From Isoetes taiwanensis (Eukaryota; Streptophyta; Lycopodiopsida; Isoetales; Isoetaceae), in the NCBI GenBank assembly GCA_021234155.1, contig JAJEKV010000019.1:21364613-21428612 (forward strand): DNA of 64,000 bases. Reading direction: 5' to 3'. A program made the translations under genes and the position numbers. The stretch's first letter is position 1; every line of letters starts with the position of its first letter. A model generated the notes under the pieces. It saw only the letters and a list, made by a program, of their open reading frames with translations. It was not told where the DNA came from and searched no databases. This document shows, in pieces, positions 24,060 to 38,879 of the stretch.

Positions 24060-26760
24060 TCAATCTCTAGTATCTGTATTCACGGTCTGGTCCTGATTGA
24101 ACACCTCTCGGTTTGGTTCCATTTGGGGTACATTGCTTTTCGTTGCCCGCTTCTGAAGCACAAAAATAGGATGGAGTCCAAAAAGCCATCCATAAAGGAA
24201 TACATTTCATGGCCTGCAACTTCTTCCAGGACATGGAAGGTAATGGAAAATGATCCCGCTCCATAGCCTAATTTAATTTTTGGTAATCCACGCAAACACG
24301 GATCTTACCACTATGTTTAAGAGCAATGACTATAGGGCTCACCCATTCAGAATGTTTTACTTTATAAATGAGACCGGCAGCCAGAGTTTATCGATTTCAG
24401 CTTTTACTCGATCATGGTAATTTGGATTGAGCATGTACTATCATTGCGAGATCGGGAGTCAGGTTTGGTTGGGTTTAATACCACGTAAATCCTTATAGCT
24501 CCACATAAAAATATACTTGAACTTCTTGAAAAGTTTGACAGTTTTTTCTCAAAAATGTGGAGAGAGACCCGTAGCCAGACGAATGGGTTGATATTGGCCT
24601 AGATCAAGAATCTCTACCTCCGGAGTTTGGATGTTTGGGATGATCTCGGCATCTGAGACCTGATGGGCTGGAGGTTGCAGCAGAACTGATGTCGCTGCAC
24701 TTGTAGTGGTGAAACAAAATCATTTAGGTCAGATCAACCAGAGATTTGTGCATGAGCATCGTAATATCCTCAGTAGGAGATACTGGACCTGCCTCTTCAA
24801 GAGAGAGCACTAAGTTAACTTGATGACAAGGTGCCAAGTAAGGATCAAGTAGGGTGGGGATGGCATGATCCTGATTCAGTCTCCCCAAGGATCTGTATAT
24901 TTAGGGGTAAGCCGACAGAGGTAGTTCAGCAGTAGGAGGAGCTTGGACTTGATAGGTATTGTGTACATCCTCCGAATCAGGTCAGACAAGGATGGCTCAG
25001 CATGGTCCACCACAATGAGTTGACTCGTATCAAGATCCATAGTGGCAGTTAAGTGACCATCTATGATAATGAGTTGATTTACCTTATTGAAGGAAAGATC
25101 GGCCAATCAGCATTTCATAATCGCCTGGATGTTCACCTGCTCGCCAAACACCAAATCCTAGTGGGAACTTGAGATCGCCAATGCTAATAGTCAGCTGAGG
25201 AGTGATGCCTTATGGTTGTGTGATGTGGCCATTGGCAAGTTTGATATCATAAGATGCATGATATAATTGCTTACTGCCCAATTGTTGGCGTTGTTTGTCT
25301 GTGATAAGATTTACTACACTGCCTCCATTGATTTGCATATGATTGATTTACTGAGCCTCCATCGTGGCATGCACCGTGGGTGTTGAAGTGGCTACTTTGC
25401 CCATGAGAACAATAGATAATGGCAACTATTCCCTAAAAATGGGACAGAGTGGGAATAATAGATAGACTGAGGGGAATCTTGATTTTTATAAGTTCCTCTT
25501 GGAGTTTCAAAGGGATACTGGTTGCAGCGCTGGTGGTGTCCATCGAGATAGGCTCCGTGAGTAAGGAGGTGGCAGCATCTTTTCAGAGTTCAACTAATTC
25601 AGCAGCAATATTAGGTCTGTACAAGTGCGTGGAGGTGGCATGGAGGCAAGAGGATCAGTTCCCCTTGTCTGAGCACGGGTGGTAACATGGACATTTGCAA
25701 GTGTTTGTCTCTCTCCCCCTTGTCAAATTTTGGGCATAACATGTGGCATGAGATGGTCAAGGTCCGGGGCAAAATGGACTGATTTGGGGGCAGAATCCAC
25801 AGGAACAATGTCGATAGTGTAAGCAGGCCGTGTGTCCTAGGGTGTGAGCTGATAAGATCGAGTACCGTGGGTTTAGCATGATACCAGCCCTACCCAATTT
25901 GAATGTTGAACCGGAGGATTTAAGGCCTGATAAATTTCTTCTTGAGCTTGTTGATCCAAGATGGCCTAGTTGGTACCTGATGACTGAACTTGAATTTGAG
26001 AAAGTTGATGGTACATCGTGGTAGTATGGCCCCATTCTCTATAGTGATAGTATTGGGCCTTAGCAAGATCAAAAGGTTGTCATGAAGACTGGCCACATTG
26101 CTGCCATGTTTGTTGTGGTGATGTTTGTACCTAGAAGATCATTTTCCGTCGGAAGGGCATGGGGTTAGCACGCATACATTCTTCCTTAGTGTGATTGCAC
26201 ATATTGCACCGTTTGCAATGAGGAGGCCCATTAGTAGAATTACACTCGTCAAGATGGCCCTAATACTTACGAAGATGGCACTAGATTTGACTACAGTGTT
26301 GGGGTTGAGGAGTCATAGAGTTGTGAGGGACTGTCATGGGAGGCATGAAGGGGAGATCCATTAGGAAAACACAATCTAGAAGATACATTGATAGAGTGAT
26401 TCACTAATTCAATAGCCTGAGTTAAGGACTTAGGTCACAAATACTCGGTCATGAATTGAATTGCAGGAGGTAGGCCTTCGAGAAACCATACTAAGATTTG
26501 ATTTTACGTGGAATATTCTTTGAGTTTGCCCACAAGAATCAGTAGACGGTCAGCAAAACTCTTCCATGTGGGTTTCTGCTTTTGGTCCACAATGGGTTTG
26601 CCTTTAGTGTTGTCAAAGATTGGATACTGAATTTTCAGATTTAAGCCTGAAGCAAAAACAGAAGGGACAGCAGGAGGAGAAACATATTGAGGTGGTGGCA
26701 TGGGAACTTGAGAGTGCCAGGTGGCATGAGAAGTTGAAGGGCCTCATGTGACTGCAGTAG
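24060..26760 (-). pseudogene. Decayed Ty3/gypsy gag-protease-RT
   Basis: Read on the minus strand. 26504-26701 gives a gag-like piece (PTWKSFADRLLILVGKLKEY). At about 26175-26220 is a CX2CX4HX4C knuckle, CKRCNMCNHTKEEC. A protease-like region at about 25080-25350 shows INGGSVVNLI and EMLIGRSFL. The reverse transcriptase N-terminal half at 24080-24520 shows FMWSYKDLRGIKP, KHSEWVSPIVIALKHSGKIR with VCVDYQKLN, then DHFPLP and VAGHEMYSFMDGF in shifted frames. Motif order fits Ty3/gypsy. Many stops and frameshifts, no catalytic YxDD block found, and no paired LTRs identified. Confidence 0.8.
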
Positions 26761-26930
26761 GGGGCATCATTGAAAACCTTGGAGGTGATGTGGTGGTAGC
26801 AATCTTACTGTCTGGACTTGGTGAAATGGGGCAGCCCTCCGTATCGAGCATGAGGTCACCAATATTATAGACTTTGATTTGTAGTTGAAAAGAGGTGATG
26901 ATGGAAACTCATTGACATAGGTGGGACCAA

Positions 26931-27261
26931 AAAAAGTTTGCCGCATTCTGACATCGGACATGGAACAGAGGATGTCTGGCCCAACGTCGCTATAATGGAA
27001 TTGCCACGTGGCAGATAAATGTCGCATTGCGACATGACGTCGCAATGAAGGGGGCCGCCATAATTTAGTACTCGTTGGGCGTCGTATAATAGGATTGACA
27101 CGTGGCAGATAGATGTTGCAATCAAGGGGATGCCACCTGGTAGTGACTATTGATTAAACGACGCATCGCGACATCTAGGATTTTCTGTATACAGCCGATT
27201 ATTTTAGTTTATTAGCAGGCTTGCCTAACCGGAGGTGCAACTTTTGCTGCAATTTTAAGGT
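26931..27261 (-). repeat. Dispersed repeat with CACGTG palindrome, copy 2
   Basis: Inverse-orientation copy of 12294-12584, with an extra stretch of about 45 bp near 27045-27090. It lies upstream, in element sense, of the gypsy gag remnant, so it could be part of that element's 5' region or an independent small element inserted beside it. Confidence 0.8.
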
Positions 27262-29824
27262 GTCCACGTGTTGTGCCACATCACCTTAAATCAATAATAT
27301 CCATTGATCCTTTAATTTTTAGATCAAATTAGAAAAATTGATGACTATTACTTTCGTTCTTCTTCCGTGCATCGACTCTGATTCTTATGTGTTTTCTTGG
27401 CATCTATTAGATATACCAGAGATTGCCACAGTATTCTCAGGCATGGTATTGTTTGCAATATTTATTTTTAGCAACAGTTCTTCTATGTCGGATGCTATGG
27501 CTTGATCGTCATTGCATGGAAAGCTTAGTCGTTGGATTTAAGAAGCAATTACAGTCAATGATATTGTTCCAGAATTTTGAATCCAAATACTTCAACAAGG
27601 TTTCTTCTTCTTCTTGATTCTGATACTTTGACGAAATCTCTTGGTTAAAATAGATTCTAGATTTGCTTCCGTATCTTCCATAGTGATGGTTTTTTCGTTT
27701 CAAATCTTGAAAACGTGGTGTGTTTCATGCTTAAACCATCAGCATCCATCACCCATCAGATGTAGGCAGATGTAAGGATTTATATTTTGCATTGGTAAGA
27801 AAAAACACTTGCAATCCTTTTATTCCGCATTTGATTATTCTCCCATCAAATTCCAGCCTCACAAAAATACTCACAAAAGTGATCTCTGATGTTCGATCAG
27901 TGCTGTTGCTCTTTCCTTAGGTTAGCTAATATTGCCATAGGATATGGATGGATACCTGATTTTATTGTGAGTTTTGCAAATAAGAATTTCCATCATCTGC
28001 ATGGCACTATAAGGTACGGGAATGTCTGAACTAAAATTTTCTTGGCAGAGAATGTTTCATCACAGTAGAGAGACCATGAAGCATTTCGTAAGATCCCATT
28101 TCGACATTTCTTCCTTCTTTCTATAGACCAGCAAGTCTAGGGCAAGGATCAACTTCCACAGTTTCTTTCTTTTTTCCTCAGATTAGACAATATGGCCAGA
28201 GTCCATATCACAAACGGGATATGGATCAGAAAGTTTCATAAAGTAACATCATCTCGTATGCTTTGCAATGATACTAGACAGTATATCTTCTCCAACAAAA
28301 AAGTGTTTTGTTGTTTGCTTTTGTTGTAAAACAAATCATTTATAAGAAGACAGCTCTCTCAGCTTAGCAGTATTTCTTCGATATGGTGGAAACATTAGTT
28401 GTATTTATTAGTAACGAGATGGTGAAGCATTTGGTGAGATCTCAATCATAGTAAAGAGATGGTCAAGCATTTGGTGAAATCTCATTTGGGCATTTCTTTG
28501 GATCATCTTTTCACTTATTCAGAATTATCTTAACTCTTGTTATAGTTTACTTTTGAAGGGGCATGCATGGACTCGGACATTCCTTGCTGGCAACTACCAT
28601 ATAAATCTTTGCAATACATTTATCCTACAACGACCTAGTTTACAGCAACACACCTCCACATGCTTTGCATATTCTGGCCAAAAGCTGGCCAAAAGTAGCA
28701 CGTGGGCCTCTTATGGAAAGAGCATAAACTTTTGGACTGGGTTTATGAACTAAGTATTTTTCAATGTTAATAAATGGTTAATTCCACATTTCACATTATA
28801 TTTGTTGTACCATTATATTTGTTGTACTCCTTATTTAAGACTACATGTGTTCAACTACAATACCCAAGTTTCTTAGTAATTAATATTTAGACCTTTAAAA
28901 TTTACCTATGTTTGCTTTTGTTAGGGCCCGAAGGGGCCAATTTTTTTTTTTGGTAAAACAACCCACATAACTATCATTAACGTTAATTACACAAACCATT
29001 ACATCCAACACTAATTAAAATCCCCCTGAAACCCCCTTTGGTTTGGGTGCATATTCACACGAGGGGTGATGTAGGGCAGCGAGAACCACTTTAATCGTAT
29101 AATATATGTATAAAATCAAAACCATTCAGTAGATACCCTCAAACCTTATAGTATTTTGCAAACTTGAATATACCGTACACAAAAATGTGTACAAGCATAC
29201 CCCACAAACGAGGATCGCTATGTACGGTTTGGATCGAGGAATAGCAATTTTAATACATTTGCATTTGTTTTCTCTAACTACTGCACCATACTTAAAACAC
29301 AAACCTATTGCTTTGCATGACCAACAACATAACTAGCTTAACAAACCCACAGATGTTGGAAACAATACTGAAAACGTTCCTTCATTAATGGGCAACCTTG
29401 TTTGCTATTAATGCCTAAAGTAGGTCATTGCCATTTTACATTGTCATCCAACTTATTCAGGTGTAGAAAGTATTATATGTTAGCAATACTCAACCCTAGA
29501 GGTCAACGTTATTAAACTATAATCAACGCTAAATCGATAGGTCAAATTGATCAATCGGATCAATTTTTGAATTACCCCCTATTTTTATCATTCAATGCTA
29601 TAGCCAAAAGGACTTGACACTCCAAAGGTCAACCCTATATTTCAAGGGTTAATTGTGTCCTTACTAGTGGACATATTTAAGATGAAGAATGATACTTAAC
29701 AGACAAGCCTAGGTTAATGTTGGCCCCATAATCTAAACAGCGGCATGTGCCTAAAAACTCATCCTAGTGATCAAGAACCAATCCTATAAGTCACAGGCCA
29801 ATCAATCTTAAAGCATTGACCTTA
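27262..29824. other. Intergenic, no gene supported
   Basis: AT-rich sequence with only short open frames. 28380-28480 has two similar copies of a GAGATGGTGAAGCATTTGGT unit. Nothing resembles a known gene. Confidence 0.5.
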
Positions 29825-30747
29825 GGGCCATTTCCCACTCACCATTAAGTTAAGTTAATTTAACCGATTGGTTATCTCCTAACTTAACCGAAAAGAGATT
29901 ATGCTTTTTCATTAAGGTCGTTAAGTTAAGGCTAACTTAATGGATGACGAAGATATACATTCCCACTAGACTTATTAGAGATCCCTTAGGTTAAATTCAT
30001 AAAATCAACTTAACCTAACATTTACACTGAACTGGAGCTTCACACTAATAGTTAAGAGACTTTGTTAGGTTAGAGATAACTATGTTCATTTCTCAATATT
30101 AGTTAGAGATGCCACTAAGTTAAAGATATCTCAAGTACTTCTTAGTTGTTGAAACCAACAATCCATGAAAGATACAGGGTTTATTTTCTATCTCTTCTTT
30201 TCCATATTTTCGATATTGTTTCTCTATCTCTATTTTCTCTCTCTCTCTCTGTACTTCTCTCTATTTGAACCTAAATTTCGATGTCTAATTAGTTATGGTG
30301 GGTGTCACATTTTTGTTGGCATTAGAAAGGGAAACCCCTAAGAAAATCTAAAAAATGTTTCCCACTACCCAAAAAAGCCCCACAAAGTATAGTCTTTAGA
30401 TGTTTAGATATGTTCAGAATATGCTCCAAGTTGCCAAAACTAGCCCTCAATTCAATTCAATTCGATTCTAATGAATTCTCCCTTGAGTGGGGGCAATCCA
30501 AGAAACTTTTGAATCCTCAAGCTATTCTAGATGTTCAAAGAGGCAACAAGGAATATACCATATTCGTATAAAAAATAAATAACCTAACTAGATTGTTACC
30601 CTTTTCTCACTTAATAGTTAGGTTAAGTTAGTTCTTAACCGAGTTAAGTGTACCTCTCCTAGGTCACTTAACTTCTAGTTTAAAATAAGGGGTCCAGTTA
30701 AAGTTTTAACTTAACTTAACTTAATTGTTATCAATATGAAAGTGGCC
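29825..30747. mobile_element. Candidate non-coding element rich in TTAAGTTAA
   Basis: The segment starts GGGCCATTTCCCACTCACC and ends GAAAGTGGCC, giving weak terminal inversion. AACTTAA/TTAAGTT words are dense at both ends and through the middle (about 29845-30090 and 30600-30810). This resembles a MITE family or nested copies of one. Target duplication is unclear (TTA on the left, TAG on the right). Confidence 0.3.
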
Positions 30748-30834
30748 TAGTTAAGTTAACCATAGTTAAAATTTAACCAAATCCTAACTTAACTGGTAGT
30801 AACTTAAGTGCTAGTGTGAAAGCAAGTTTCCGTT

Positions 30835-31854
<1,020 letters not shown>

Positions 31855-32472
31855 CGTCTACAAAAGGCTCAAGAAGCTTATGGGACACGGCATACCCATA
31901 TGGGACCTGCTCCCACCATTGTACATGGCTTTAGTGGGTCTTTTTCCCACTAACTTTCCAATGATCATGGCCATTTTCACGACGAAGCATTGAATCTGTG
32001 ACCTTGGGCATGGTAGTTTAGAGTCTTTAGAGGGAACTCTATGTACCGAGTCTAGGCGCTGGTCAGCTTCATCTTGAGTGGAGGGGACTTAGGTGGTTGG
32101 GTCCACTGTTTTGTTTATACAATATTTATTATTGTTAATTTTGAAAAACTACAAGATGATTTGCGACTGTAAAAGATGTGTGGGGCAAAAGCGACGACTT
32201 AGAATGATGGCAATCATCATCTTATAAAATATGGAATATGGCAGATTTGAACAATCTACCATATTTGATGCTCAGTTTTTTTTTTTTTTTTTTGTGGTTG
32301 TTTATGGAAAATGTTGTTATTTTGGTTAAAAAAAAAAGAAACGCAAAAATTCAACCATAAGCAAGGTGTTGCACACAAAGGGTTGCCCTCTGCTGACTCG
32401 AGAGCCTGTTTGCATGTTTTTTATTTTGTTGTTTCATGTTGGATTGTTTAGTATGGAGCGTTTTGAATGGTA

Positions 32473-32501
32473 CTAGTAACGGGTGCCCGGCGTTGCCGGG
32501 C
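32473..32501 (-). mobile_element. Helitron 3' terminus
   Basis: On the minus strand the sequence is a perfect 7-bp GC hairpin (GCCCGGC, AAC, GCCGGGC; 32485-32501), 8 nt of spacer and a terminal CTAG followed by host T. This is the standard Helitron 3' end. The element body should extend to higher coordinates. No 5'-TC end could be identified with confidence, and no Rep/helicase gene is seen, so the element would be non-autonomous. Confidence 0.7.
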
Positions 32502-33863
32502 ATAAATACATTCTATAATACTATGCTAAGCTTGGAAGGTGACTAAGAGAGAAATGCAAGGAAGCTAACGTTGAATTGATTTGACAATAGTGGCAAATGT
32601 TGAAAATTTTAAAAGTTGTATAGAATGTATATTGTACTTATAATGGTGGTATTGCTTGCTAGGCCTGAATGTCTATTGTAACTGACTAAAGGTATTATTT
32701 GATTTTACACAACAATTGTTCAACTATTGTTGCAAAAGAAAGCATTTTATAGTTGCAAACAGCAAGCACATAACAGATATGCAATGGCATCATTTAATAG
32801 GTTGTATTTGGTTGTAGGACTAAGTAATACGGTCATTTGTTAAATAGATGGTTTGCATGCATGGCAGTCCTAGCCTATTTGTCTTAGAGCATGTAGCTAC
32901 ATTTTATTTGCCTAGAATTTTCTCACATTTTGTATATATTATATATTATGATGATCAATTCTTTCAGTTCACAAATGGGGAAGGCGGTACTTGTAGTAGA
33001 TTTTATTTGCCTAAATTTTTTTCACATTTTGCATGTGTTATGAAGATGTATTTCTTCTTTAATAAACTCGCCTAATAGGAGCTGTGAAGTTAAGTCATGT
33101 GGATTACAAAGACCACATGCAAATGAGATACAAAGAGTCAAGTGCATTACAACTTTTTATGCTCCTACATCAAATAGACCACATCAAATGAGATGCAAAG
33201 TTGTCTGCATAATAACTTTGTGTTTCTACATCAAGTAGACCACAACAAAACTGAGTCGTCAATGCTCAACCTTTAATTGAATAATGTGTGCAATACGTTT
33301 GCAGTTAAGTATTGGTTAAGAACTCATGCAATCATTGAGTTGGTGCCTCTAACCTATTCCTTAATATAAGACATGCAAAACCCCATGGATTTATTGAAAA
33401 AGAATCTCAGCACAAAAAACAAATACATAACATTTATAAATAATGTACATACCAATATGAGTTGTTGAAAGTCTTATTGCAGAGCTAGAAAAACTGTGAA
33501 GAAAACAGAAGGCAGCCAATGCACTTGTTTCTAAATTAGAGCTACTGCAATCCCAACAAACCATTAAGCTATTCAATTAAGCAGAGATTGACCATTGAGC
33601 ACATTCCTACAAATAGCATAATTGTTGAGCAGGTGTCCTACAAATAGTGAATGATTAGTTTCATGCTAAGCACTAATAAGCTTCCTCCTGGGCTTGAACT
33701 ATGGTGGAATGCAGGTAGGAAAATGGGATAGATAAAAGGAACCGTTCGCGCACTGCTGCATTTTTTTAAAGCACTTACATGAAGTTATTTACCCTGACAT
33801 ATGACATAAGATGACAATTCCAATGCTTTTAATCATGATGTAAGGCTCTTCTCGCAGACTCAA

Positions 33864-35925
33864 ATGTTGGCATCCATCTTCAATAATCCAGCAACATCCT
33901 GCAATAATTGTAGTGCATGAGATAGTGATATGACAGGCTTGCCCCGCATAAACTATTTGGCAATGTCAAACAAATTTTTTATCACGATACGGCCTTAAAT
34001 AACTCATGAATACATGTTTCCACATATTGCATAAATGCTTCTAATGATCAGATTGCTAAGGTTCATAAGTAACAAAGACGACTAAGCTCTAGAACATGCA
34101 ATAGCTTGCAGAAAATAAATGGCTAAACATAGCCTTTTCTAGTTCCAACTGCTTTAGTAAGATAAATGGATGGAATACCTGAGATCTTCGTTGGATCAAC
34201 ACTACAGGATATAGAGAGAAGCTGATCGTTGCAACTGTGCTGCTTTTAGCAAATGAATAAAAAATTAAGTGTTGAAGTTTCAAACGGACTGGCTGGCTAG
34301 ACACATGTTCCAAAACACCCATGACTTTATTCCACCACAATCTATTCTGCAAACTGTACAATGGAACTGGAACATCAAGACTCACAAATGCAACTCAGTA
34401 ATGGTTGTAGATGGCAAAGCCATCCCTGGGGTAAATATCAGTGCCCAATAGGACCATGTCACAATTATATAAACTTAAAAGCAATTTAAAATGGAAGCAC
34501 AAATGAAATAGGGAATGTACATGTTGCCTCTTACAACAAACTGCATATTCTAAGCAGGCTATGTACTCTCTGCAAAAGTTCAAAGGGCCTACAATAATAT
34601 GCTTTGAGACTAATATGAAAGCTTACTTGCAGCATGCAAAAGCGACATCAGATGGAACTCAATCCAATAAGCTAGCAGGATGTAACTTGAAAGCTTTTAT
34701 TTCAAGCACACACCTTATACTTGCTGCTGTTGCCCAACAGATACGATATGATAGAAAGCTTAGGAAAAAAAGGATAATTTTTTCATATGGAAATTGCATA
34801 GGAACCAGCTCATAGTGGCAAATCGGTGTCAGGCAACAAAAAGGAGTTATAGAAGTAGGTAAGTAGCTTTGGTAGAATGCAAACATAGGGACGAATTTGG
34901 CAACAGGAGCTTATAGGAGCTTATATCGGAGTAAATGTTTGAACAAATACCCTAAATGGTAGTCAAAGAATATACCAGAACAAATACACTAAATAGCAGT
35001 CAAAGAATATGCCAGAACAAATCTAAAGAGAATCTAGAACCATACCAACAATAACAGTTCGATCTATCTGACTTGAAGTTTCTGCATGCAATACATTCAC
35101 TTGAGCAAACGACACTATGGACGGATTTCTGCATTCAATACATTTAGTTGAGCAAACGACACTATGGATGGATGCCTGTATATAAAGGCAAGTTATGAAA
35201 ACATTCATGATCCCTCACCTTCCGGAGAATTGAATTAGTTTCAAACATGAACTGCATTGCTTCTTCAGAAGTCTCATTCCAGCAAAAGTCTCCTGTGAAT
35301 GATACCATAGGTTAGTGTTGGTAAAGACCACATCATAATTGCAGTTAAAGAATTGAACTTACAATTGCAGTGTGGAGGCCACTTAGCTGCCCGTTTTGGC
35401 TTCATCCCTAGCCAATTCACCACACAACTAACAGCAAACAATCATGTAATAATAGCAAAGATCTCCTGTAATAATTTAGGGTTTAAGTAATAAACGATTT
35501 GGAATGGTGGAACAAACGTACCTTTGTTGTAGATTATTCATGGCCTTGCCATGGGCATCAAACAGGAATGCATCAGATAAGCATGCAGCTAACCAACCAC
35601 AATAAAGATGTAAACTCAAACTGGAGTCTAAGAATGCCTGGCCATCACAAAACCTCTGTATGAGCCTCGAACAGAGCGTTAAAAAGCTCCAAATAATGCC
35701 AAAGCCAAACGTTCCGGCACCTAGAACAAAATACTCGATAAAATTCAAGATAGATAGATGGCTCCGTCGTTCAAGGCAAAATTACATTGACGTGATCATA
35801 AAAAACTACTGTTTCCTCTTTTCCACGTGCATCTCATGCATATTATCCTGCATCATCCTAATTCGGGGAAGCCATGCCTCCATATCCGGAAAAGCCCTAA
35901 TCCGGCCAGCCCTACGAATGAAATC
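33864..35925 (-). pseudogene. Fragments of an unidentified multi-exon gene
   Basis: Several minus-strand blocks read as coding with plausible splice borders: AFPDMEAWLPRIRMMQDNMH (about 35805-35920), AAKWPPHCNC (about 35360-35430), NETSEEAMQFMFETNSILRK (about 35222-35295), a VSFAQVNVLHAETSSQIDRT block (35050-35180), HSCNDQLLSISCSVDP (about 34180-34245) and FMRGKPVISLSHALQLLQDV ending in DANI and stop (about 33864-33955). A 47-bp tandem duplication in the fourth block shifts frame, so the copy seems broken. I do not recognise the protein. It lies inside the possible Helitron body, on the Helitron strand. Confidence 0.45.
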
Positions 35926-36243
35926 ATAATAAACAAAAAAAATTGCGATTTTTGGAAATCATGATGGCTAATGTTGTATAATCTTTATGGCATGAGTTTT
36001 TCCTAGAAGTGACATGCAACGCACTTATGCTACCAATAAAAAGAGGCATCTTAATTATTTTTTTCTCTCTTAGTGCATCATTTTATCTAGGGATCTAGTG
36101 CACCATTTTATCTAGGGGTATCTTAATAAAACAAGGTGCTGCGCACAGAGGGTTGCCCTCCATGGCTGGAGGGTGAAGTGGCCTAAATATAACCGTGAAG
36201 TCATGTTTTTACAATCTATATTTAAATTAAAGTAGACCCCTAC

Positions 36244-37060
36244 CATGTTCTTACAATCAGTGTGTAGTTCTGCTACATTCATGTACAAGCCTAGCCTGTG
36301 CGAAAGTAATGATGCGACAATATTTCCATCGCTATAGTTTTCAGTCACTACATCTGGATGCCCCTTAAGTTGAGCACAAACCTCGTTTGCAACATCCTGC
36401 ATTGCACATAAATTAAACATGGATGTTTTCTTTTGCTTCAATATTTGGGTTCTATGCAATTTAGAATATGTAAAATATAGCCACACATCAAATCATGAGA
36501 CCTAGTTTTTCAATACTTCTTTCTCACTGCAGAACAGGACCCTTAAGATGAAGCCATGCTCAGTGCCACTTATCTTCTCCACATGCGGACTACATTGTCC
36601 CTTTTGAATTTGGGATGAGGCGAGTAACTTGACAATAAGAATCCATCATGTGAATGACATGTACAATTCTGTTTGAGAGTTTATTATACTTTGAAAAAAG
36701 ATGTTGTGGTTTAAGACATACCACAACAATCTGAGATTTTATATCAAGTCCTTGACCTTTGATCCTTTGAAGCATTTCTTCATTCAATGTCCTAACTTGA
36801 TCCAAAATATAGACTACCTGCATCGTATGGCCAACTGGATTCAAAAAAATATAATTTTCATGCATGATAGCAACAACTACCTATGCTATTACCTGGCCTC
36901 TAGTGTCTGGTAAGTCGAGAACATTTGCTGGAAACCATTGGAATTTTTCCCAAGAATCTTTGGATCTGGTGCTTGAAGGATATCCAATAGTAAATGGATC
37001 ATCTCAAGGATAGCATCTGAGGTATCACCCCAACCCTTCTGCAAACCTAATTCTTGATTC
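36244..37060 (-). pseudogene. Sucrose synthase gene fragment, introns retained
   Basis: Sucrose synthase makes UDP-glucose and fructose from sucrose and UDP. Four minus-strand exon pieces match its N-terminal and early GT-B region in order: [20 protein letters not shown] with LQAPDP and, after a deletion and frame change, [11 protein letters not shown] (36893-37060); [20 protein letters not shown] to SQIVV (36722-36817, 32 codons); [11 protein letters not shown] then, after a frameshift, EKISGTEHGFILRV (about 36515-36627); and ELKG-type CAQLKGHPDVV with NYSDGNIVASLLSHRLGL (36244-36396). Exon borders fall where the family has introns, so this is a DNA-level fragment, not a retrocopy. The catalytic C-terminal half is missing. 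It lies in the possible Helitron body, same strand. Confidence 0.85.
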
Positions 37061-37069
37061 ATACACAGA

Positions 37070-38870
37070 CAATGTGTGGGTGCAAAATAAATGGGTTTTT
37101 TATAAGGCGGCTAGTCTTTGAACTCAATTTTTGGGATATAAATCACCTTAGTTAGCAGTAAACTCTAGTTGAATAACTAATGTTTAACATTGATGTGGTA
37201 AGCGAAGTCATATACAAGCTAGCACTTGCTGTTTAACATTGAGTCGTCAATGTTTGTCTCAAATATGAACCTCATCACTTAGACATGTTGGCTGCATATT
37301 AGAGTTTGATTGATATATATATATATTTTTTTCTTCTTTTGTCTCTTAAGAGAGCTCATTCTAAATTCATGTTTACTTATAGAAGCAAAAAGGAAGAAGA
37401 AGGTAAGTTCACTCTTGGCATTGCCGTGGATACCCTATCATGTCTCAATGCAGATATGACATGCTTAAATAATCAGTTGTAAAGCAACTTTTGGGCTATG
37501 AAGCATGTTAATTAGTGATAAAACACATTTTTTGTGCTATCGAGCATCTTAGTTAGCAATAAACTCTAGCTATTCTAAAGTTGAATAACCAATGTTCAAC
37601 ATTGAAGCATTGATATTTGTCTCAAAAATGAACCTTGCAATTCGGTAAGTTCTAATAGTCTTGTGAAAGCAGACCCAATGTTTGCTCTAAATGATTAAAT
37701 ATTGTACAAAAACATATTTTCTCACTTCATCTTCCAATAAAAATGAGACACAGATAAGATTTAAGATGCTTTTAGTAAGTTTGTGAGCCTAAAAAACACT
37801 TTATGAATCTGTTCTAATATATTGCCCGTTTCACAAAAACATTTTCCAACCCGCATCCAACCAACCACAATGTCCAAGGTGATTCAATATGTAATTGAAA
37901 TGTTCCACAGACTTTGATCTGCCAACTGTTTGATAAACAGAATTAAGCCAATGACAATTGGAGCCACTGACCATCTTTTAACAGATGAAACTGCAGGATG
38001 TAAAAGCATGTTCGACATCTGGGCCATTCACCAAGACCACTAGTAAATGTAAGATTGGTTAGCGTTATACCCTGTAAGTGCATTTCTCTCATCAATCTAG
38101 AAGCTTGTTCTCGTATCCATGTTACGCATATGCAGCATTCATGAAACTATATTCCTTTGATGCATTTTATTAAAAAGAGCACATGCATCTTGCAAGCTCC
38201 CAGACTGAGCTTGTATAGCTTGTATAGCTTGTACTGTGAGCATTGCTGTCCACATAAGCAATTTGCCAACTTTTATGAACAGCTTGAGTGCATTATGCAA
38301 GCTTACGCACCCTTATGATCATGGCTGTTCAAATAACAACATTTTAATCAAGTCCTGCTTTTTAAGGGTATGGATCTATCTCCTGATGTGCTTTGATTAG
38401 ATATGGTGCCTTGTAGTATAGAACCCATCAGTGGTGTGAAGAGCTGTTTTTATGGATATAATGGGCAGCAGTGTACTGTACAAGACCTAGCTCTGCAGTA
38501 CTATGGAAATGATGAAGGCGGCTGGCTGCATTTTGCTTAAAATACGAAGTGTCGCACTTGACCTGGGTCATAAGTGAATGGGTCTACCTTGGATTATTAC
38601 CTGGCAGATCCAACAAACGAGTGAGGATATACTAAACTTGTAGGAGACAAAAGGCCCTACCATTTTAGTTGTTCTTTCCAACATTTTAGCAAATGGAGGC
38701 ACTTTCCATCTTCGAGGTGGTCTACCAAGCCGAATTACTCGTTGTTACAATGCTAAGTGCTCGCCAGCTCTCACAGAAGGGTCATTTACTCCAGGCTCTG
38801 CAACCTGTAGACTTTCTTCAAAGCGGCCAAGATGTTTAAGATCTACTTTATTCAAAGCGGCCAAGATGTT
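37070..38870. other. Non-coding stretch between captured fragments
   Basis: AT-rich with no supported exon. 38815-38880 carries a tandem duplicate of AAAGCGGCCAAGATGTTTAA, period about 37 bp. Confidence 0.4.
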
Positions 38871-38879
38871 TAAGATCTA

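Noticed and set aside
29825-30830. Interstitial telomere repeats
   Set aside because: The TTAAGTTAA words do not form the plant telomere heptamer TTTAGGG and are not in regular tandem.
36244-37060. A functional sucrose synthase gene
   Set aside because: Only N-terminal and early GT-B exons exist, with frameshifts and a deletion; the catalytic C-terminal half is absent.
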